Shown here piece after piece: positions 1 to 8,050 of a stretch of 64,000 bases of DNA. The DNA comes from Amycolatopsis marina (GTDB taxonomy: Bacteria; Actinomycetota; Actinomycetes; Mycobacteriales; Pseudonocardiaceae). The first letter of the stretch is position 1. Each line of letters opens with the position of its first letter. The notes under the pieces were generated by a model. That model ran no database searches, was not told the DNA's origin, and saw only the letters and a list, made by a program, of their open reading frames with translations. The stretch covers positions 124,001 through 188,000 of the forward strand of contig NZ_FOKG01000003.1 of NCBI RefSeq assembly GCF_900111885.1, read 5' to 3'. Both the position numbers and the translations under genes were made by a program.

Positions 1-498
1 GCCCCGGTGTGGGACGTCGGGCCGTGGAACACCAAGGACGACTACTGGAACGCCGACCGGGAACAGTGGACCGACCTGCCGCAGGGCAAGCCGCAGGCGC
101 AGGCCGCCTATCAGGACGGCTACAACGGGGGTAAGGACCAGTTCGGCCGCAAGGTGGCCAACCCGGCCGGGATCGACCTGGCCGACGGCACGTTCTGGGA
201 CGGGCTCAAGCTCTCCGACAACGCCTGGGTCAACGTGACCTACGAATGGACCGGATCCGGCCCGTGGGGCACGATCGCGACCGCGAGCACCCCGCTGAAC
301 GTCCGCTCCGGGCCGAAGAACTCAGCCGCCCAGGTGGGCCTGGCAGCCAAGTACGCGCAGGTGCGGATCGAGTGCCAGGTGACCGGCGACAGTGTCTCGG
401 GAACCCAGGGGACCTCGAACCTCTGGTACCGGCTGGCGAGCGGCAAGTACGTCGCCCGCGCCTACGTCAAGGTCGGCTCCGCACCCAGCGCCTGCTGA
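1..498 (+). CDS. C-terminal part of a predicted secreted SH3-domain protein (5' end outside window)
   Basis: The frame is open from the first base to a TGA at 496-498, so only about 165 C-terminal residues are seen. The last 70 residues look like a bacterial SH3 (SH3b) fold: a TPLNVRSGP strand, then a Cys pair (ECQ near residue 125 and the C-terminal SAC) and a WYRLASGKYV strand before the end. The preceding stretch (NPAGIDLADGTFWD) resembles the barrel part of cell-wall-associated secreted proteins, but I cannot name the family. A cell-surface or murein-related role is inference. Confidence 0.6.
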   Translation, partial: APVWDVGPWNTKDDYWNADREQWTDLPQGKPQAQAAYQDGYNGGKDQFGRKVANPAGIDLADGTFWDGLKLSDNAWVNVTYEWTGSGPWGTIATASTPLNVRSGPKNSAAQVGLAAKYAQVRIECQVTGDSVSGTQGTSNLWYRLASGKYVARAYVKVGSAPSAC

Positions 499-550
499 TC
501 GCGGGAGGCCGTGGCGGGCACCCGCCGTCGCCATGGGAAGAATGATCGCC

Positions 551-1426
551 ATGGCGACGGTGACGGAATGGATCGAGGGTGCCCGGCCACGGACCCTGCC
601 CAACGCGGTGGCGCCGGTGCTGGCCGGTGTGGGCGCCGCGGCGCAGCTGGGGGCGTTCTCCTGGTGGCAGTCGCTGCTCGCGCTGCTGGTGGCGCTGGCC
701 CTGATCGTCGGCGTGAACTTCGCCAACGACTACTCGGACGGCATTCGGGGCACCGACACCGAACGGGTTGGTCCGCTGCGGCTGGTCGGCTCGGGTGTCG
801 CCCGGCCCCGCGCCGTGCTGACGGCCGCGCTGGTGTCGCTGGGTGTCGCGGGGGTCCTCGGCCTGACGCTGGTCGCCGCGACCGGTCGCTGGTGGCTGCT
901 CGCGGGCGGCGCCGCGTGCCTGGCGGGAGCCTGGTTCTACACCGGCGGCAGGCGGCCCTACGGCTACGCGGGCCTCGGCGAGATCGCGGTGTTCGTCTTC
1001 TTCGGACTCGCCGCGGTGCTGGGGACCGTGTACGTCCAGGCGGGCACGGTGAGCTGGGCGGCGCTGGGCGGCGCCGTCGCCATCGGCAGCTTCTCCACCG
1101 CGGTGCTCACCGCCAACAACCTCAGGGACATCCCCACCGACACGACCTCGGGCAAGCGGACGCTGGCGGTGCGCCTCGGCGACGCGGGCACCCGCAGGCT
1201 CTATCTCGGGCTGGCACTGGTGCCGTTCCTGATCACCGTCGCACTGGCTCCGGCGTTCCCGCTGGTGCTGCCCGCGTTGCTCGCGGCGGTGCCCCTGCTG
1301 AAGCCGGTGCGCGCCGTGACGGGCGGCGCCACCGGGCCAGGCCTCATCCCCGCGCTGCGCGACACCGGCATGGCGATGCTGGCCTGGTCGGTGCTCACTG
1401 CGTTGGGGCTGGTGCTGGCCGGCTAG
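551..1426 (+). CDS. menA: 1,4-dihydroxy-2-naphthoate polyprenyltransferase
   Basis: MenA transfers a polyprenyl chain to 1,4-dihydroxy-2-naphthoate and removes its carboxyl group, giving demethylmenaquinone, in the cytoplasmic membrane. The 291-residue protein has both Asp-rich UbiA-family motifs: [11 protein letters not shown] near residue 60 and [14 protein letters not shown] near residue 190, amid about eight hydrophobic segments. The first ATG in frame is at 533, but GGGAAG (535-540) lies 10 nt before the ATG at 551, which gives the usual N-terminus ([19 protein letters not shown]). The gene converges on the next one; the two stops share the palindrome CTAG at 1423-1426. Confidence 0.93.
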   Translation: MATVTEWIEGARPRTLPNAVAPVLAGVGAAAQLGAFSWWQSLLALLVALALIVGVNFANDYSDGIRGTDTERVGPLRLVGSGVARPRAVLTAALVSLGVAGVLGLTLVAATGRWWLLAGGAACLAGAWFYTGGRRPYGYAGLGEIAVFVFFGLAAVLGTVYVQAGTVSWAALGGAVAIGSFSTAVLTANNLRDIPTDTTSGKRTLAVRLGDAGTRRLYLGLALVPFLITVALAPAFPLVLPALLAAVPLLKPVRAVTGGATGPGLIPALRDTGMAMLAWSVLTALGLVLAG

Positions 1427-2502
1427 TACTGGCCCGACCACGTGCCGGTGGCCAGGAAGCGTTCCATCGCCTCCCGGTACGGCGCGGGGTCGAGCTGCTG
1501 CTCGGCCAGCCAGTCGTCGTCGTAATAGGTGTGGGCGTAGCGGTCACCGCCGTCGCACAGCAGGGTGACCACGCTGCCGGTCTGGCCCATCGCCAACATC
1601 CGGGCGATCAGCTGGAAGGCGCCGCAGAGATTCGTGCCCGTCGACCCGCCTGCCCAGTGCCCGGTCCGCTCCCGCAGCAGCCGGATGGCGGCCATGGAAG
1701 CGGCGTCGGGGATCTGGAACATCTCGTCGATCACGCCGGGCACGAACGACGGCTCCACCCTCGGTCGCCCTATCCCCTCGATCCGGGACGGCATCCCGGT
1801 GGAATAGTCCATCGCGCCGGTCTGCCAGGCCCCGAAGAACGAGGAGTTCTCCGGGTCGGCGACCGCGATCTTGGTGGTGTGGCGGCGGTAGCGAACGTAG
1901 CGGCCGAAGGTCGCGCTGGTGCCGCCCGTTCCCGCGCCGACGACGATCCAGGACGGCACCGGATGCCGCTCCGAACGAAGCTGCGCGAACACCGACTCCG
2001 CGATGTTGTTGTTCCCCCGCCAGTCGGTTGCCCGCTCGGCGAAGGTGAACTGGTCGAGGTAATGCCCGTTGCACTCGGCGGCCAGGCGCTCGGCCTCGGT
2101 GTACATCTCCGGCGGTGTGTCCACGAAGTGGCAACGACCGCCGTAGAACTCGATGAGGGCGACCTTCTCCTGGCTGGTCTTTCGCGGTACGACGGTCACG
2201 AAATCGAGGCCGAGCATTCGCGCGAAGTACGCCTCGGACACCGCGGTGGATCCGCTGGAGGCCTCGATCAGCACGGTGTCCGGACCGATCTGGCCGTTGA
2301 CCAGGCCGTAGAGCAGCAGCGAACGCGCGAGCCGGTGCTTGAGCGAGCCGGTCGGATGCACCGATTCGTCCTTCAGGTAAAGGTCGATGCCCCAGTCCGG
2401 CGGAAGCGGGAAGACGTGCAGATGCGTGTCCGCGCTGCGGTTCGCGTCGGCCTCGATGATTCGGACGGCCTCGCGCACCCAGGCCCTGGCTGGCTGGCTC
2501 AC
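1423..2502 (-). CDS. PLP-dependent cysteine synthase-family protein, Cds1-like (possible L-cysteine desulfhydrase)
   Basis: A 359-residue fold-type II PLP enzyme. The Schiff-base lysine sits in HPTGSLKHR (about residues 50-58), followed by the substrate loop [12 protein letters not shown] and a glycine-rich phosphate cup [11 protein letters not shown]. It matches the actinobacterial subgroup of M. tuberculosis Cds1 (Rv3684), which breaks cysteine down to pyruvate, sulfide and ammonia, rather than CysK. The upstream gene (2499-2852) overlaps its start by four bases, suggesting coupled translation. Substrate specificity is inferred. Confidence 0.8.
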   Translation of the reverse strand: MSQPARAWVREAVRIIEADANRSADTHLHVFPLPPDWGIDLYLKDESVHPTGSLKHRLARSLLLYGLVNGQIGPDTVLIEASSGSTAVSEAYFARMLGLDFVTVVPRKTSQEKVALIEFYGGRCHFVDTPPEMYTEAERLAAECNGHYLDQFTFAERATDWRGNNNIAESVFAQLRSERHPVPSWIVVGAGTGGTSATFGRYVRYRRHTTKIAVADPENSSFFGAWQTGAMDYSTGMPSRIEGIGRPRVEPSFVPGVIDEMFQIPDAASMAAIRLLRERTGHWAGGSTGTNLCGAFQLIARMLAMGQTGSVVTLLCDGGDRYAHTYYDDDWLAEQQLDPAPYREAMERFLATGTWSGQY

Positions 2503-2852
2503 TTCTCCTGCTCCCGGTCCTCGGCGGGAACTTCGGACGTCTCGTCCTCGGCTTCCTCTGGCACCGTCTCACCTCGGAGTTCGGCCCGTAGCTGCGCACG
2601 CTGCCTGGCGCGATGCTCGTTGCGGGCGGCGAGCCCCGCGGTGACGCGGCCGTTGAGGCGACGGAACAGGAGCAGGCCGAGCGGCAGGCCGACGACGGTG
2701 CCGACGGCCAGTGCGACCAGCAGGGGAACATCGACCAGCACGAGAATCCCCGCCACCACCGCGATCAGTACGAAGCGGGCGAGGATGTACAGCGTGAGGT
2801 CGCGGGCGAGGTGACCGGGGGCGTCTCGCTGCTCGGCTGGGGATTCACTCAC
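2499..2852 (-). CDS. small membrane protein, DUF4229 type
   Basis: 117 residues. Two hydrophobic helices (about 18-40 and 42-63) are followed by a charged tail ([13 protein letters not shown], then many Glu). The short loop between helices and the [16 protein letters not shown] stretch after the second match the actinobacterial DUF4229 family, often found beside menA. Function unknown. It overlaps the following PLP gene by four bases and its own start overlaps the AsnC gene stop, so 3324 to 1423 looks like one operon. Confidence 0.75.
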   Translation of the reverse strand: MSESPAEQRDAPGHLARDLTLYILARFVLIAVVAGILVLVDVPLLVALAVGTVVGLPLGLLLFRRLNGRVTAGLAARNEHRARQRAQLRAELRGETVPEEAEDETSEVPAEDREQEK

Positions 2853-3324
2853 GGTCTGCAGAGGCTACGCGCTCGATGAGAACGGCATTGTTGGGACGGC
2901 CCTCGAAGCGGGTGGAGAGCACCACCGTGGTGTGGGTGCGGGCGACGCCACCGATGCGGCGCAGCCTGCCGAGGGTGCGCTCGAGTTCGTCGACGGTAGC
3001 CACGCGGACCTTGACGACGAAGGCCTCGTCCCCCGCTACCGCGTAGCAGCTCTCCACCTCGGCGAGCTGGCCGAGCGCTTCGGCCACGTCGTCGTCGGTG
3101 GCGGTGTCGGTGGGCTGGATGCCGACCAGCGCGGTGACGCCGAGGCCGACGGTGCCCGGATCGACCACGGCGTGATAGCCGGTGATGACGCCGGCGGCCT
3201 CGAGCTTGCCGACCCGCTCGTGCACCGATGACGGCGAGAGCCCCACCGTGCGGCCGAGCTCCGCGTAGGTGGCCCTGCCGTTGAGCCGCAGCTCGGCGAT
3301 GATCTTGCGGTCCAGCTGATCCAC
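2845..3324 (-). CDS. Lrp/AsnC-family transcriptional regulator
   Basis: 159 residues. The N-terminal winged helix-turn-helix (LDRKIIAELRLNGRATYAELGRTVGLSPSSVHERVGKLEAAGVI, residues about 4-47) is followed by the RAM ligand-binding domain (VVDPGTVGLGVTALVGI; CYAVAGDEAFVVKV; RTHTTVVLSTRFEGRP). Such proteins sense amino acids and form octamers on DNA. Leading the operon with a cysteine-metabolising enzyme suggests it may respond to cysteine or a related amino acid, but that is context inference. Confidence 0.9.
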   Translation of the reverse strand: MDQLDRKIIAELRLNGRATYAELGRTVGLSPSSVHERVGKLEAAGVITGYHAVVDPGTVGLGVTALVGIQPTDTATDDDVAEALGQLAEVESCYAVAGDEAFVVKVRVATVDELERTLGRLRRIGGVARTHTTVVLSTRFEGRPNNAVLIERVASADRE

Positions 3325-3533
3325 CAGCCCACTCTAACCACCGGCGCGGCGGTGGGCAGTACGCGCCAACACCGGGGCGATTTGTCCCATTACTACCTCT
3401 TTACTCTCCGACAACCGTTCGAGTACCCGACGGGTGAGATGCAACGATTGCCCTTGTTGGAGACCTGGACCTTCGACCGAATGGCCGAAGGTGTCCGTAG
3501 GTCTAGCAGGCAGCGCGTGAAGGAGGCGGAAAA

Positions 3534-3746
3534 ATGACCGCGACCATGGGCGGACGGCTGCTCACACCTGGTGAGGTCGCCGCGTTGTTCCGAGTTGACC
3601 CGAAGACCGTGACCCGCTGGGCCACCGCGGGCAGGATCGGGTCGATCCGCACTCCCGGTGGGCACCGCCGGTTCCGCGAGGCCGAGGTGAACGAACTGCT
3701 GGCCGAGCTGACCACCGACGCGAGCGAGCCGACGCCTAGGGCGTAG
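3534..3746 (+). CDS. bldC: BldC-family small MerR-type DNA-binding protein
   Basis: 70 residues carrying only the MerR-like winged helix-turn-helix: LLTPGEVAALFRVDPKTV then TRWATAGRIGSIRTPGGHRRF, the diagnostic BldC segment. In Streptomyces BldC binds direct repeats cooperatively and delays development. A strong ribosome site (GAAGGAGG, 3520-3527) precedes the ATG. The leader contains a short inverted repeat (CCTTCG/CGAAGG around 3470-3492). The last eight codons lie inside a repeat element that is duplicated just downstream, so the extreme C-terminus may be repeat-derived. Confidence 0.92.
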   Translation: MTATMGGRLLTPGEVAALFRVDPKTVTRWATAGRIGSIRTPGGHRRFREAEVNELLAELTTDASEPTPRA

Positions 3747-3869
3747 AGCACGAAAGCCGCGCTCGCTCGCGTCACCGCGCTGCGCCGCGGAGCGCGCCGG
3801 ACCAGCACAGCGAGCGAGCCGACGCCAAGGGCGTAGAGCACGAAAGCCGCGCTCGCTCGCGTCACCGCG
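3720..3869. repeat. 90-bp tandem duplication containing the bldC 3' end
   Basis: Bases 3721-3779 recur at 3811-3869 with a single mismatch (T3737 versus A3827), and similarity continues for about 13 bases with two mismatches. The period is exactly 90 bp. Each copy carries a 10-bp inverted repeat, GCGAGCGAGC and GCTCGCTCGC (3720-3729 with 3761-3770; 3810-3819 with 3851-3860), so each can form a hairpin after bldC. Confidence 0.9.
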
Positions 3870-3871
3870 AG

Positions 3872-3900
3872 GCGCCGCGGAGACGGCCTGTCCGCGGCGC
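3872..3900. terminator. hairpin between convergent bldC and lacI-type gene
   Basis: A perfect 10-bp stem, GCGCCGCGGA (3872-3881) with TCCGCGGCGC (3891-3900), loop of 9. It ends 25 nt beyond the stop of the minus-strand LacI-type gene and also follows bldC, so it may act in both directions. No T-tract is present, as usual in this GC range. Confidence 0.6.
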
Positions 3901-3924
3901 AGCGCTGGCGGTCAGGAGCTGCGG

Positions 3925-4956
3925 TCAGGCCGACTCACGGCGCACGAGTTCGGTTGGCAGGATCACCGGCGCGAGCGCCTGTCCTGGCCGTTCGATCTGG
4001 GTGACCAGCAGTCGGACGAGCTCCCTGCCCATCTCGTGCACCGGCTGGCTCACACTGGTCAGCGCCGGGTCGGTGTTGCGCGCCACGTCCGAGTTGTCGA
4101 AGCCGATCAGGGCCACATCGTCCGGCACGCGGCGGCCCTCGGCACGGAGCACCCGCAGCGCGCCGGCGGCCATCAGGTCGCTCGCGGCGAACACCGCATC
4201 GATCTCGGGATCCTCCTCGAGCAGTTCGCGCATGGCCCGCTCGCCGCTCGGCTTGCCGAAGTCACCCTGCGCCACCAGCCTGGTCACACCGCGCCGCCCC
4301 TTCAATGCCGAGCGGTAACCCATGAGGCGGTCGATGCCCGCTGCCATGTCCTGCGTGCCGGTGATCGTCCCGAACCGGCGGCGGCCCTGCTGGTACAGGT
4401 ACTCGGTCGCGGCCCGTGCTCCCGCCAGATTGTCGGCATCCACAAAGGGAACACCGTCCATGCCGGACATCGGCCTGCCGATCAGCGCCACCGGCGCGCC
4501 TGCCGCCACCAGATTGCGCGGCAACGGATCGTCACCGTGCAGGGAAATCAACACCACACCGTCGACGTGGCCGTTGCGCACGAGCTGCTCCACCCGCTCG
4601 TGCTGTCGCGCGGTGCTCGCCATCATCATGTTCAGCTGCAGGGGGGTGGAGGACAGTTCCTGGCTGAGCCCCCGGACGAGCGAGGCGAAGAACGGTTCGC
4701 TGAACACCCGTTCCTCCGACTCCGACACCACGAACAACACGGTGTCGCTACGCCTCGTCACGAGACTGCGCGCTGCCTGGTTGGGAACATAGCCGAGCTT
4801 TCGGATCGCATCCTGGACGGCCTTGAGCTTGCTCTCGCTCACTTCTAGCGATCCGTTGATCACCCGGGACACCGTGCCGCGGGAGACACCCGCCTCGGCG
4901 GCGACCTGCTCAAGCGTCGGCCGTCCAGCCGTTCGGACCCGGCTCGAGCTCGGCAT
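3925..4956 (-). CDS. LacI-family transcriptional repressor
   Basis: 343 residues. The N-terminal LacI helix-turn-helix and hinge (PTLEQVAAEAGVSRGTVSRV, then YVPNQAARSLVTRRS) are followed by a type I periplasmic-binding-protein sensor domain ending in a dimerisation region (VSQPVHEMGRELVRLL). The start at 4956 is preceded by GAGGAG at 8-nt spacing; an in-frame start at 4992 lacks one. Such regulators control sugar genes. The only nearby candidate target, upstream on the opposite strand, is a decayed CBM2/GH115 region, so this may be a regulator that has lost its regulon. Confidence 0.9.
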   Translation of the reverse strand: MPSSSRVRTAGRPTLEQVAAEAGVSRGTVSRVINGSLEVSESKLKAVQDAIRKLGYVPNQAARSLVTRRSDTVLFVVSESEERVFSEPFFASLVRGLSQELSSTPLQLNMMMASTARQHERVEQLVRNGHVDGVVLISLHGDDPLPRNLVAAGAPVALIGRPMSGMDGVPFVDADNLAGARAATEYLYQQGRRRFGTITGTQDMAAGIDRLMGYRSALKGRRGVTRLVAQGDFGKPSGERAMRELLEEDPEIDAVFAASDLMAAGALRVLRAEGRRVPDDVALIGFDNSDVARNTDPALTSVSQPVHEMGRELVRLLVTQIERPGQALAPVILPTELVRRESA

Positions 4957-5068
4957 ACGGCACACTCCTCGATCGGCGCGCGTGGTTCCCATGGTGCGAA
5001 ATCATCGTACTGGGAACGCTCACGAGAAGACGGAGTGTGAGCCGTTGGCCGCGGTGTCCTCCCGGGTC

Positions 5069-5278
5069 CGGAGTCAGTGGGCAAGCGGATTCCAGCGGGT
5101 CGGGCAGGCCAGGAACGCGCAGCTGAGCCAGGACGGGAAAGCCGTCACAGCCAGGAATGTGGCCTGAAACGGCAGCCTGCCCCCGGGTGGCTCCGCGACC
5201 TTCGGTTTCCAGGGGACGTGGACCGGCGCGAATCCTGTCCCGGCGGAGTGCACGTTGAACGGAGCACGCTGCGGCTGA
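5069..5278 (+). pseudogene. remnant of a C-terminal CBM2 cellulose/xylan-binding module
   Basis: One frame reads RNAQLSQDGKAVTARNVA, then an in-frame TGA at 5165-5167, then NGSLPPGGSATFGFQGTWTG, ANPVPAE and LNGARCG before TGA at 5276. This is the signature of the second half of a family 2 carbohydrate-binding module, where NVxWNGxLxPGGSxxFGFxGxW is expected. The TGA sits exactly at the conserved Trp, so TGG became TGA. No N-terminal half or catalytic domain is visible upstream, where the divergent LacI gene begins. I infer the decayed end of a secreted glycoside hydrolase. Confidence 0.75.
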
Positions 5279-5330
5279 CCGGGGAATGACCGGCAGGTGG
5301 GAAAAGTCGCGGCTCGGATCCAAACTGTGC

Positions 5331-5490
5331 GTGGATGAGTTTCCGGCTGGCGGCGTATTGCCGTGTGCATCGAGGACCGGCGTGTGCTGCTTGCCCGCTA
5401 CGTGTCACCGAAGAATGCGACGCGCTGGTCGAACGCTTGCTTGGCGTGGACTCCCGGGTCATCCCCGTGGCCGAACGCCGAGTCGGTCTG
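5331..5490 (+). pseudogene. NUDIX hydrolase remnant with frameshifts and a deleted NUDIX box
   Basis: Joining three frames gives VDEF, FRLAAYC, VCIEDRRVLLARYVSP, then VTEECDALVERLLGVDSRV. This is the start of an actinobacterial NUDIX hydrolase, and the second part is the strand that normally follows the NUDIX box. At least two single-base shifts (near 5341 and 5360) and a deletion near 5412 remove the G-x5-E core of the box, and the C-terminal half is missing. It cannot encode an active enzyme. Confidence 0.65.
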
Positions 5491-5504
5491 GATATTTCGA
5501 GGGT

Positions 5505-6110
5505 GTGGTCATGCTCGGCGTCGGTGACGTCAGCCTGTCCTACGGCGGCGGCATCGAGCTGATGCGGAATATTTTGGACAGTCAGCGCGCGGTTCTCGAC
5601 GAGGTGCTGGACGTCGACATCGCCGAGATTCCTCAGGTACAGACCCTCTACAAGGCGGTGCAGCGGTACCGGGACAACATGTGCAAGCTGCCCGAGCAGA
5701 GCCAGCCGGAGCAGTACATCGAGGTGTTCAACCGGGGATCGCGGCCGTTCCGCTACGACATCCACCCCGGGCCATTGTGGACAACCCGAGGGCAGGGTGA
5801 ACGCCAACGGCGTGCGGTGGAAGCGGATTCCGGGCCTCGGCCGCACGGGCGCGGGGTCACCGCGGCCAGCCGGACTCCCACGGCGGTTGCCCCCGGCCGC
5901 GGAGAACACGATGACGACGTTCAACCCGTTCAGTGGCAGCGCAACACCTCCGACAACGTCAACCGCACGGTCACGGCACACACGGTCGGCCGGGGCGAGC
6001 ACCCACTGAAGATCTGGATGGTCGACCCGACGGTGGTGACGCAGAAAATCGTGGTTGACCCGGGTGGACTGAAACCCGGCTACCTGGGTTCGCCGGAGAG
6101 CCACCACACC
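5505..6110 (+). pseudogene. GH115 (alpha-glucuronidase-type) gene remnant with internal deletions
   Basis: An open frame from about 5505 carries MLGVGDVSLSYGGGIELM, then RAVLDEVLDVD and IPQVQTLYKAVQRYRDN, a piece of the GH115 catalytic barrel. It jumps directly to YIEVFNRGSRPFRYDI, from the later beta domain, so a large internal part is gone. A second frame at 5809-5850 gives GVRWKRIPGLGRTGAG. The original frame resumes as DNVNRTVTAHTV and IWMVDPTVVTQKIVVDPGG, the C-terminal module. Intact family members are near 900-1000 residues. GH115 enzymes remove glucuronic acid from xylan; a LacI regulator beside it fits a former hemicellulose locus. Confidence 0.75.
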
Positions 6111-6263
6111 CATCCACGCTGGTGACCGGCCAGTCAGCGGGGTCAGTGAGAGCTTCCGAAACTCCGCTCGAAGACACAGTCGGCAGACCGGTGACCCCAT
6201 ATCGCGACAAAAGGGTTAACCTCGTGGGAGACACCTCGCACACCACGACGGAAGGAGCGGGCA

Positions 6264-6446
6264 ATGATCTACCTGCTCGCGGTGATCGGCGCACTGACCA
6301 TCGCCGTACTGTTGTGGCGGGCGTTCGGTGCCGAACGTGTCGGCGTGCCGACCCGACAGGCGCCGACCGCACCCGACGACGACCCGGACTTCCTGCGCAA
6401 GCTTGCCGAGGAACAGCGCAAGCGGCGGCGCGAAGACGAGAAGTAG
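6264..6446 (+). CDS. small single-pass membrane protein
   Basis: 60 residues: an N-terminal hydrophobic helix (MIYLLAVIGALTIAVLLWRAF), then a Pro/Asp-rich linker and a highly charged tail (DFLRKLAEEQRKRRREDEK). A good ribosome site (GGAAGGAG, 6249-6256) precedes the ATG. No family name is recognised; the topology suggests an inner-membrane anchor with a cytoplasmic basic tail. It converges on the MinD-like ATPase gene. Confidence 0.65.
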   Translation: MIYLLAVIGALTIAVLLWRAFGAERVGVPTRQAPTAPDDDPDFLRKLAEEQRKRRREDEK

Positions 6447-6481
6447 CGACGAGATCCCAGGACTACCGCCTGGGATCCCCG

Positions 6482-7867
6482 CTAACGAACTGTGCGGTCG
6501 TTCGGGAAACCGTCGGCCACCGTCGCGGCCAGTTCCAGCAGTGCCAGCCTGGTACCCGCGTCCAGGCGATCCAGTTCGATCTCCGCGCCCTCTTCCAGAT
6601 GCGGATCGAACGGAATCTTGCACACTCCCCGCGTCCGCGCGCCGAAATGCGCGGCCAGCTTCTCGAGATCGACCGAGCCGCCCTTCGGCCGCACCGAGTT
6701 GATCACCGCTACGGAACGTTTCACCAGGTCGCCGTAGCCGTGAGCATCCAGCCAGTCGAGCGTGGCCGACGCGCTGCGGGCACCGTCCACGGAACCCGAC
6801 GACACGATCACGAGCGCGTCGGCGACGTCGAGCACGCCCTTCATCGCCGAATGCATCAGTCCGGTGCCGCAGTCGGTGAGGACGATGTTGTAGAAGTGCT
6901 CCAGCAGGTTGACCGTGCGCCGGTAGTCATCCTCGGAGAACGCCTCGGACACCGCGGGGTCCTGCTCACTGGCCAGGATCTCCAGCCTGCTGGCACCCTG
7001 TGAGGTGTACGAGCGGACGTCGCTGTAGCGCGTGATCTTGTCCGCGTCCCGCAGCAGGTGCCGCACCGTGGCCGTGGTCTCGATCGGAATCTTCTGCGAC
7101 AGCGTCCCCCTGTCGGGGTTGGCGTCCACCGCCACCACCCGGTCCCCGCGCAGGGAAGCGAAGGTGGAACCGAGCGTGGTCGTGGTCGTGGTCTTGCCCA
7201 CCCCGCCCTTCAGGCTCAGCATCGCGATCTTGTAGCACCCGCGCAGCGGCTGGTTGACCCGCGAGATCAGTTCGCGCTTGCGCCGGTCGGCCGGGCTCTC
7301 GCCCGGATTGATGAGCCCACCGCTGCCGACGAAGATGGCCTTGCGCCAGCCCGTCTGCGGGCGCCGCTTCATCCGCTTGACCAGGTGCGCCGAGGTCAGA
7401 TCGTTGCCGCCCGTCAGCGCGTGCCTGCCCACCTGCTGCTGACCCGGCATCGGCGGGACGGCGTACTGCCCCGCGTTCGGGGCCTGCTGCTGGTACTGCT
7501 GGTACTGCGGCGGATGCAGCGGCGGCAGATTCGGGTCGTAGCCGTGGTGGTAGGCGGGCTGCTGCTGCGGACCGGACGGCGTGGCCTCGGTGTAGTAACT
7601 GGGCTGCGCGGGATCCGGCGACGGCGGCGGCACCTGATAGGGCCCCGAGGTACTCGGGTTCGGCGGCACCTGGTGTGGCCCCGAGACCGACGGGTTCGCC
7701 TGCGCGGCCGGATGCGGGGTCGAGTCGGTACTCTCCTCGGAGAACCCCGCCGCAGCCCCCTGGTCCTGCTCCGCCTGCGGATTGTGCCACTGCGTCGGCG
7801 TCTCGGCGGCCAGTCCTTCCTGGTCCCCGGTGTAGCCGTCAGCCGGGTCTTCGTTGGGTCCGGTCAC
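6482..7867 (-). CDS. MinD/ParA-like ATPase with Pro/Gln-rich N-terminus (EspI-like)
   Basis: 461 residues from the GTG at 7867, which has AGGAGG 11 nt upstream. Residues 1-150 are low-complexity, rich in Pro, Gln and Tyr. A linker (KRRPQTGWRKAIFVGSGGLI) leads into a deviant Walker A, LKGGVGKTT (about 219-227), with VVAVDANPDRGT as the switch region and NIVLTDCGTGL as Walker B. This is the architecture of mycobacterial EspI-type ATPases linked to type VII secretion, and of Rv0530, which also sits after the ccs/res cluster. No ESX genes are nearby, so the role is open. The C-terminus RTVR is family-like. Confidence 0.8.
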   Translation of the reverse strand: MTGPNEDPADGYTGDQEGLAAETPTQWHNPQAEQDQGAAAGFSEESTDSTPHPAAQANPSVSGPHQVPPNPSTSGPYQVPPPSPDPAQPSYYTEATPSGPQQQPAYHHGYDPNLPPLHPPQYQQYQQQAPNAGQYAVPPMPGQQQVGRHALTGGNDLTSAHLVKRMKRRPQTGWRKAIFVGSGGLINPGESPADRRKRELISRVNQPLRGCYKIAMLSLKGGVGKTTTTTTLGSTFASLRGDRVVAVDANPDRGTLSQKIPIETTATVRHLLRDADKITRYSDVRSYTSQGASRLEILASEQDPAVSEAFSEDDYRRTVNLLEHFYNIVLTDCGTGLMHSAMKGVLDVADALVIVSSGSVDGARSASATLDWLDAHGYGDLVKRSVAVINSVRPKGGSVDLEKLAAHFGARTRGVCKIPFDPHLEEGAEIELDRLDAGTRLALLELAATVADGFPNDRTVR

Positions 7868-8050
7868 CGCTCTGCCATCCTCCTGTGCTTGTCGCAGGAC
7901 GCGCACGTCCCCAGCGCCATCAGTGCCTGTCCGAGAACCCGCGACGCGATCACCCCGGGTTCGCGCAGAGCATTTGCCGTGATCAGCTCTCAGACGCTCT
8001 CTCACGGGCGACGGTAGTCGCAGGACGGCCGAGGGTCGAACGCAGGTGCA

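Noticed and set aside
511..2814. Long plus-strand ORF across menA and the PLP gene
   Set aside because: It is a shadow of menA in another frame and then antisense to the Cds1-like gene.
3352..3537. 61-codon plus-strand ORF ending at the bldC start
   Set aside because: It lies entirely in the leader, has poor third-position bias and no ribosome site; the region is more likely promoter and untranslated leader.
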